This document shows, piece after piece, positions 60,039 to 64,000 of a DNA stretch of 64,000 bases. The stretch is taken from contig NZ_SMLB01000027.1 in NCBI RefSeq assembly GCF_004349105.1, positions 18,809-82,808 of the forward strand, in the 5' to 3' direction. The position numbers and the translations under genes were made by a program. The notes beneath the pieces were generated by a model that did no database searches, had not been told where the DNA came from, and saw nothing but the letters and a program-made list of their open reading frames with translations. Within the stretch, counting starts at the first letter, position 1; the number at the start of each line of letters is the position of its first letter. This DNA is from Jiangella aurantiaca. Lineage in GTDB: Bacteria > Actinomycetota > Actinomycetes > Jiangellales > Jiangellaceae.

Positions 60039-61442
60039 TCACCGCGCGGCGGCGAGCTGCCGGTTGGCCTCGTCCTCCGCCGACGCCAGCAGTGCGTCGA
60101 TGTCGGCGTCGGGGTCGGTCAGCACGGCCTGCACCACCGGGTCGAGCACCTGGTAGAGCGCCTGCGCGTTGAGCGGCGGCTCCGGCTTGAGCTCCAGCTC
60201 CGGCGTGCCGGTCAGATACGGCTGGAAGTTCTCCAGCTCGACGTTGACGAACGGCGCGATCGCCTCGTTGATCAGCTGCTGCTGCGCCTCGTCGAACATC
60301 GGCAGCGTCGGGACGCCGACGGCAGCGGCGGGGTCCTGCGCCAGCGCCTCGGCCTCGGCAGCCGCGACCTCCGGGTCGTACTGCGGCTCGGCGTAGTAGA
60401 ACACCATCCACTTCACCGCCGCCGCGGCGCGGTCCTCCGGCACCGACGCCGGCACCATGAAGATCTCCCCGCCGCTCATCGTGGCGTCGCCGCCGGCCTG
60501 CGGCATCGACGTGACGCCGTAGTCGGCGGTGTCCTCCATGCCGAAGTTCTGCTTGGCCAGCCGGTAGGTGCCCGGCGTGCCCATGAACATGCCGACCTGC
60601 CCGGCGGCGAACTGGCGGATGACGTCGTCCTGGTTGAGCAGCTGCGACTCGCCCATCGACTGGTCGGTCCAGCGCATCTCCTTGAGCAGCTGGAGCGAGT
60701 CGCGGACCGCGTCGTTCTGGAAGTCTGCGACGTAGGTGTCGCCGTCGGGCCGCTCCAGCTCGCCGCCGTGCGCGTACGTCATCATCGTCAGCTGCCAGCC
60801 GCCGGTGCCGTCCTTGGACTCGTGCACGAAGCCGGCCGCGCCGGTGGCGCTGCTGATCGCCTGGGCGGCGGCGCGCACGTCGTCCCACGTCGCCGGCGGG
60901 GCGTCGGGGTCGAGGCCGGCCTGCTCGAACAGCGCCCGGTTGTAGACCAGGCCCAGCGCGAACGGCGAGCGCGGGACGCCGTAGACCTCGCCGTCGGCGT
61001 CGGAGATCGGCTCCAGCACCTGCGGGTTGATCTCGTCGGCGTGCTCCCACTCGTCCAGGAGCTGAGTGATCGGCTGCACCTGGCCGCGCTGGATCAGGCC
61101 CTGCGGCTCGGTCAGCGGGACCCGGATGACGTCCTCGACGCCGCCGCCGGCCAGCAGCGTGGAGAACGTCTGCGGGTCGTACTCGTTGGTGGACGCCTCG
61201 ATCGTGATGTCCGGGTTCTGCTCCTCGAACTCGGCGATCTTCGCGTTGAACTGGTCCTGGCCGGCCTGGTCGGTGCCGGGCGGCAGGCCCTGGACGCGGA
61301 TGGTGACGGCGCCGCCGTCGTCGCCGCCGCTCCCGCCGGCGTTGTCGTCACCGCCGCAGGCCGTCAGCAGGCCGGCGCCGGCGATGCCGCTCAGCAGCAG
61401 CGCGCCGAGGCGAAACGGGCGTGTTGTGGCCATGGATGTCAT
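60039..61442 (-). CDS. Sugar ABC transporter substrate-binding lipoprotein
   Basis: This 467-residue family-1 binding protein has a lipobox (AGLLTAC) and a Gly/Asp spacer (GGDDNAGGSGGDDGG). The mature part includes ITIRVQGLPPGTDQ-like strands, FALGLVYNRALFEQAG, GQVGMFMGTPGTYRL and SGGEIFMVPAS. The ATG at 61442 follows GGGAG; an upstream in-frame start (61484) lacks a site. It is 62 bases downstream of the LacI stop and is the first structural gene of the locus. Confidence 0.93.
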   Translation of the reverse strand: MTSMATTRPFRLGALLLSGIAGAGLLTACGGDDNAGGSGGDDGGAVTIRVQGLPPGTDQAGQDQFNAKIAEFEEQNPDITIEASTNEYDPQTFSTLLAGGGVEDVIRVPLTEPQGLIQRGQVQPITQLLDEWEHADEINPQVLEPISDADGEVYGVPRSPFALGLVYNRALFEQAGLDPDAPPATWDDVRAAAQAISSATGAAGFVHESKDGTGGWQLTMMTYAHGGELERPDGDTYVADFQNDAVRDSLQLLKEMRWTDQSMGESQLLNQDDVIRQFAAGQVGMFMGTPGTYRLAKQNFGMEDTADYGVTSMPQAGGDATMSGGEIFMVPASVPEDRAAAAVKWMVFYYAEPQYDPEVAAAEAEALAQDPAAAVGVPTLPMFDEAQQQLINEAIAPFVNVELENFQPYLTGTPELELKPEPPLNAQALYQVLDPVVQAVLTDPDADIDALLASAEDEANRQLAAAR

Positions 61443-61504
61443 GTGCGCTCCCAAGGACTTCCTCGTGCCTGGAGAAAGGGACAACCGACAGACGCGTCGG
61501 CGGG

Positions 61505-62497
61505 TTACTGCCGCGGATCGCGCCGGGCCGGCCCGGTCGTCCCGCGAGGGATCAGCCGCGACCCGACCTGGACCACCGGCAAGGCGGGCGGGCGCCCGTG
61601 CACCAGCCCGATCAGCAGGTCGACCGCGCGGCTGGCGACCTCGTCCGGGTCGATCCGGATGGTGGTCAGCGACGGCGTGGACACCGACGCCAGCAGCGTG
61701 TCGTCGATGCCGACCACGCTGATGTCATTGGGCACCGCGGCGCCGAGCGCGGCCAGCTGGTGCAGCACGCCCATCGCGACGAGGTCGTTGTGCGCCAGCA
61801 CCGCGGTCGCCTGGTGGGCGAGCACCAGCGGCGCGGCGTGCACGCCGGTCTCGAACCGGGGTTCGTACGGGCCGATCTCGATCAGCGACAGGCCGTGCGC
61901 GTCGAACGCCGCCCGGATCGACTTCGACCGCGACTGGTCCGGCCGGTTGCCGTTGCCGTCGACGAAGACGCACCGCTGGTGGCCGTACGCCTTGAGGTGC
62001 TCCGCGGCCTGGGCGATGCCGTCGGTCAGCGAGACGTGCACCTCGCTGACCCCCTCGACCTGCCGGTTGACCAGCACGACGGGCATCCGTTCGGCCAGCT
62101 CGGCCAGGCGGTCCTCCGGCAGCATCGACGCCCAGAGGACGAGGCCGTCCACCTTCTTCGACACCGCGGCGATGGTCTCCAGTTCGTCCGCCTCGCGCTC
62201 GTCGCTGTCGGCGACCAGGAGCGTGTAGCCCTGCCGCTTGGCCCGCTCCTGCATCGCCTTGAAGATCGGCGGGAAGAACGGGTTGGTGATGTCGGGGATC
62301 AGCAGCCCGAGCGACTCGGTGCGACCCTCGCGCAACGACCTCGCCGCCGGGTTGGGCGTGTAGCCCAGGCGCTCGGCGGCCGCCACGACCCGCTGCCGGG
62401 TGGCGGCGTTGACGAGGTCCGGCGTGTTCAGCGCGCGGGAGACCGTCGAGACGGAGACGCCGGCGGCCTTGGCGACCGCGCCGATCGTGACGGCCAT
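61505..62497 (-). CDS. LacI-family transcriptional regulator
   Basis: This 330-residue repressor has an N-terminal helix-turn-helix (TIGAVAKAAGVSVSTVSRAL), hinge (NPAARSLREGRTESLG) and periplasmic-binding-protein-like sensor (LLIPDITNPFFPPIFKAM, VVGIDDTLLASVSTPSLTTI). The ATG at 62497 is preceded by AGGAGGAG. It stands first in the minus-strand sugar locus and is divergent from the enolase-type gene. A LacI-type site overlaps its own promoter, so autoregulated control of both directions is likely. Confidence 0.95.
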   Translation of the reverse strand: MAVTIGAVAKAAGVSVSTVSRALNTPDLVNAATRQRVVAAAERLGYTPNPAARSLREGRTESLGLLIPDITNPFFPPIFKAMQERAKRQGYTLLVADSDEREADELETIAAVSKKVDGLVLWASMLPEDRLAELAERMPVVLVNRQVEGVSEVHVSLTDGIAQAAEHLKAYGHQRCVFVDGNGNRPDQSRSKSIRAAFDAHGLSLIEIGPYEPRFETGVHAAPLVLAHQATAVLAHNDLVAMGVLHQLAALGAAVPNDISVVGIDDTLLASVSTPSLTTIRIDPDEVASRAVDLLIGLVHGRPPALPVVQVGSRLIPRGTTGPARRDPRQ

Positions 62498-62540
62498 GGG
62501 CTCCTCCTCGACGCTGTGGTGGACGGGTGACGCTGCGGCA

Positions 62541-62569
62541 GCATTGCAAACGTTTCTGATGTATGTCAA
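62541..62569 (-). promoter_or_regulatory. Candidate promoter of the LacI-headed locus
   Basis: On the minus strand a perfect -35 TTGACA (62564-62569) is followed after 17 bases by a weak -10, CAATGC (62541-62546). The LacI-type site at 62545-62558 fills the spacer, so a bound repressor would block this promoter. Confidence 0.55.
62545..62558. promoter_or_regulatory. LacI-type operator, site 1
   Basis: TGCAAACGTTTCTG contains the central AAACGTTT with the CpG core typical of LacI/GalR-family sites (TGnAAnCGnTTnCA). The left half matches fully and the right half partly. It overlaps the promoter reading toward the LacI gene. Confidence 0.65.
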
Positions 62570-62633
62570 GAGGTGTCTATGCAGCGAAGTAGGACGTACG
62601 CTACGGTTTCTGACCGCAGCGATGAGTGATTTG

Positions 62634-62647
62634 CGGGAACGTTTTCA
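62634..62647. promoter_or_regulatory. LacI-type operator, site 2
   Basis: CGGGAACGTTTTCA matches the right half of the LacI consensus (CGnTTnCA) and shares the AACGTT core with site 1. The centres are 89 bases apart, and this site lies 21 bases before the enolase-type gene, where it could block that gene's transcription or support a loop. Confidence 0.5.
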
Positions 62648-62668
62648 ATCGAAGGGACGCCGAAGCCT

Positions 62669-63808
62669 ATGAAGATCACCGGGTGCGAAGTGCTCACCCT
62701 GCCCGACCACGGCGACAGCATGATGCTGGTCGCGGTCGACACCGACGAGGGCATCCACGGCCTGGGCGAGGTCGGCATCCGGACCCGGCAGCGCGCGGTC
62801 GCCGGCGCCATCGAGCACCTGGCCGAGCTGATCGTCGGCGAGGACCCCACCCGCATCGAGCACCTGTGGCAGGTGATGTTCCGGCGCGGCTTCTTCCCGT
62901 CCGACCGGTTCCTCTCCGCCGCCATCGCCGCCATCGACGTCGCCCTGTGGGACATCCGCGGCAAGGCGCTCGGCGTCCCGGTGTACGAGCTGCTCGGCGG
63001 CCAGGTCCGCGACGCGGTGCCGTGCTACGTCCACGTCGGCGACCAGCACCGCGAGCTGCCGGCGTTCCTCGACCGGTGCCGGCAGCTGGTCGCCGAGGGC
63101 TGGCGGCACCTGCGCTTCGCCGCCCCGTACGACGACGGCGTGCTGGACCAGCGGGCCACCATGCGCGCGTCGATCGAGCTGATGCACGCCGCCCGCGAGG
63201 CGCTGGGCGACGACATCGAGCTGATCCTCGACGTGCACACCCGGCTGGACCCGCCGGAGGCGGTCACGCTCTGCCGCGAGATCGAGGCGGCCCGGCCGTA
63301 CTTCGTCGAGGACCCGCTGCGGGCGGAGTCGCTGGACAGCTACGAGATGCTGCGGCGGCGCACCGGCGTGCCGCTGGCCACCGGCGAGGTGTACGGCTCG
63401 AAGTGGGAGTTCCAGCGGCTGATCGAGCGCGACCTCATCGACTACGCGCGGGTCGACGTCGCCGTCGCGGCTGGGCTGACCGAGGCGAAGAAGATCGCCG
63501 CGCTGGCCGAGACGCATTACGTCAAGCTGGCCACCCACAACCCGCTCGGCCCGGTCACCGCGGCCGCGTCGCTGCACCTCAACCTGGCCTGCCCGAACGT
63601 CGGCGTCCAGGAGCACCAGGTGGCGCCGGAGCCGGCCACGGCCGCGCTGTTCACCGTCCGCCCGACGGTGCGGCCCGGCTGGGTGGAGCGCAGCGAGCTG
63701 CCCGGCCTCGGCGTCGACATCGACCGCGCGGCCGCCCGCGAGCTGCGGGCCACCCCGGCCGAGCGGCCGCACCTGCGCACCCCCGACGGCGCCTACACGA
63801 ACTGGTGA
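62669..63808 (+). CDS. Enolase-superfamily sugar-acid dehydratase (galactonate/mannonate-dehydratase-like)
   Basis: This 379-residue enzyme has an N-terminal capping domain and a C-terminal barrel. Metal ligands are Asp188 (LDVHTR), Glu214 (VEDPL) and Glu240 (TGEVYGS), with His190 and His290 (THNPLGP) as candidate acid/base residues. The spacing and the extra His two residues after the first ligand match D-galactonate dehydratase as I recall it, rather than mandelate racemase, and no KxK motif is seen on strand 2. It would dehydrate an aldonic acid to a 2-keto-3-deoxy acid. It is divergent from the LacI locus, with GAAGGGA as Shine-Dalgarno sequence. The exact substrate is open. Confidence 0.9.
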   Translation: MKITGCEVLTLPDHGDSMMLVAVDTDEGIHGLGEVGIRTRQRAVAGAIEHLAELIVGEDPTRIEHLWQVMFRRGFFPSDRFLSAAIAAIDVALWDIRGKALGVPVYELLGGQVRDAVPCYVHVGDQHRELPAFLDRCRQLVAEGWRHLRFAAPYDDGVLDQRATMRASIELMHAAREALGDDIELILDVHTRLDPPEAVTLCREIEAARPYFVEDPLRAESLDSYEMLRRRTGVPLATGEVYGSKWEFQRLIERDLIDYARVDVAVAAGLTEAKKIAALAETHYVKLATHNPLGPVTAAASLHLNLACPNVGVQEHQVAPEPATAALFTVRPTVRPGWVERSELPGLGVDIDRAAARELRATPAERPHLRTPDGAYTNW

Positions 63809-63844
63809 CTCCCATCACCTGCGACCGCAGGCCACCCACGCCGC

Positions 63845-63866
63845 GTTGATCTTGGAGAAACCGCGG
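63845..63866. repeat. Gene-end repeat, copy 3 (single arm)
   Basis: GTTGATCTTGGAG followed by AAACCGCGG lies 36 bases after the dehydratase stop. It shares 13 bases with copy 2 and, apart from one base, the first 18 with copy 1's right-arm complement. No matching second arm occurs before the window ends, so this is a half element unless the partner lies beyond base 64000. The remainder, 63867-64000, shows no gene or other signal. Confidence 0.65.
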
Positions 63867-64000
63867 AGTTACGGGGCTACTAGACGATTCCCGTAGGACC
63901 GGTGTCCGGCCAGACTCGGTCCAGGCGCTCGGCGGGACGCTCTCTTCTGGGCTGCCCATCCCGCTTGTGGGGTGTGGCTCTATTTCGGTTTGCGGTCCGC

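Noticed and set aside
63651..63959. A minus-strand frame at the right edge
   Set aside because: It overlaps the dehydratase 3' end antisense and shows no motif or ribosome binding site.
1..64000. tRNA genes, rRNA, CRISPR arrays, insertion sequences, integrase or attachment sites
   Set aside because: No TpsiC-like arms in a cloverleaf, no regular spaced repeats, and no transposase or integrase protein were found on reading either strand.

Overview
The window is 64 kb of a very GC-rich chromosome. Coding frames show strong G/C third-position bias, GTG and TTG starts are common, ATGA/GTGA overlaps are frequent, and many exported proteins carry twin-arginine (Tat) signals. Together with carbohydrate ABC importers that lack their own ATPase and LLM-class F420-type oxidoreductases, this points to a free-living saprophytic actinomycete. 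The genus cannot be fixed from the sequence; a Jiangella-like organism is only a guess. No rRNA, tRNA, CRISPR array, integrase or insertion sequence was seen. The window is packed with catabolic, transport and regulatory genes, and no stretch over 300 bases lacks a gene.

Layout. (1) 1-6586 (+): a seven-gene, mostly overlapping operon with an M24 peptidase homologue with an altered metal site, a two-subunit thiamine-dependent dehydrogenase (E1 alpha/beta), an amidohydrolase, a bicupin, an SDR-fold protein without the usual catalytic residues and a 3-hydroxyisobutyrate-dehydrogenase-type reductase. It ends at a palindromic repeat facing ilvD (6735-8426, -). (2) 8487-13198 (-): a CUT1 sugar importer with an FAD oxidoreductase, divergent from an AraC regulator. 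(3) 13213-18903 (+): two AraC regulators, a SnoaL-like protein, an SDR, a Tat-exported GT-B-like protein and a Tat-exported flavin amine oxidase. (4) 19320-22350 (-): DeoR regulator, PdxA-type dehydrogenase and DUF1537 kinase, a likely four-carbon acid-sugar route. It is divergent from (5) 22507-31521 (+): a complete peptide/oligosaccharide-type ABC importer followed by an aldo/keto reductase, an HpaI-type aldolase and a large alpha/alpha-barrel glycosidase.

(6) 31539-42955: a mixed region with an Asp-box (BNR) protein, a TetR/YdcZ-type exporter pair around a 48-bp palindrome, a 2-hydroxyacid dehydrogenase, a PQQ-type sugar dehydrogenase lipoprotein, envelope proteins, a decayed TROVE/Ro60 gene, an ACT protein, an F420-type oxidoreductase, a ROK regulator and a GDSL hydrolase. 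(7) 42964-49053: two overlapping alpha/alpha-barrel glycosidases divergent from a second CUT1 importer. (8) 49193-63808: a LacI-headed nine-gene minus-strand locus (LacI, CUT1 importer, two tandem paralogous Tat-secreted clan-A-like glycosidases, a large FAD oxidoreductase with a beta-sandwich tail, an NAD epimerase/dehydratase and an FMO-like flavoprotein), divergent from an enolase-superfamily sugar-acid dehydratase. LacI-type sites lie in the divergent promoter, and a perfect 22-bp inverted repeat closes the far end.

Overall reading: several independent carbohydrate/acid-sugar utilisation cassettes lie side by side, each with its own transporter, hydrolase, oxidoreductase set and local regulator. 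Region 8 is the best candidate for an undescribed glycan-utilisation system. The most unusual small-scale signals are a family of palindromes sharing GTTGATCWTGGAG at three gene ends, and the frameshifted Ro60 remnant.
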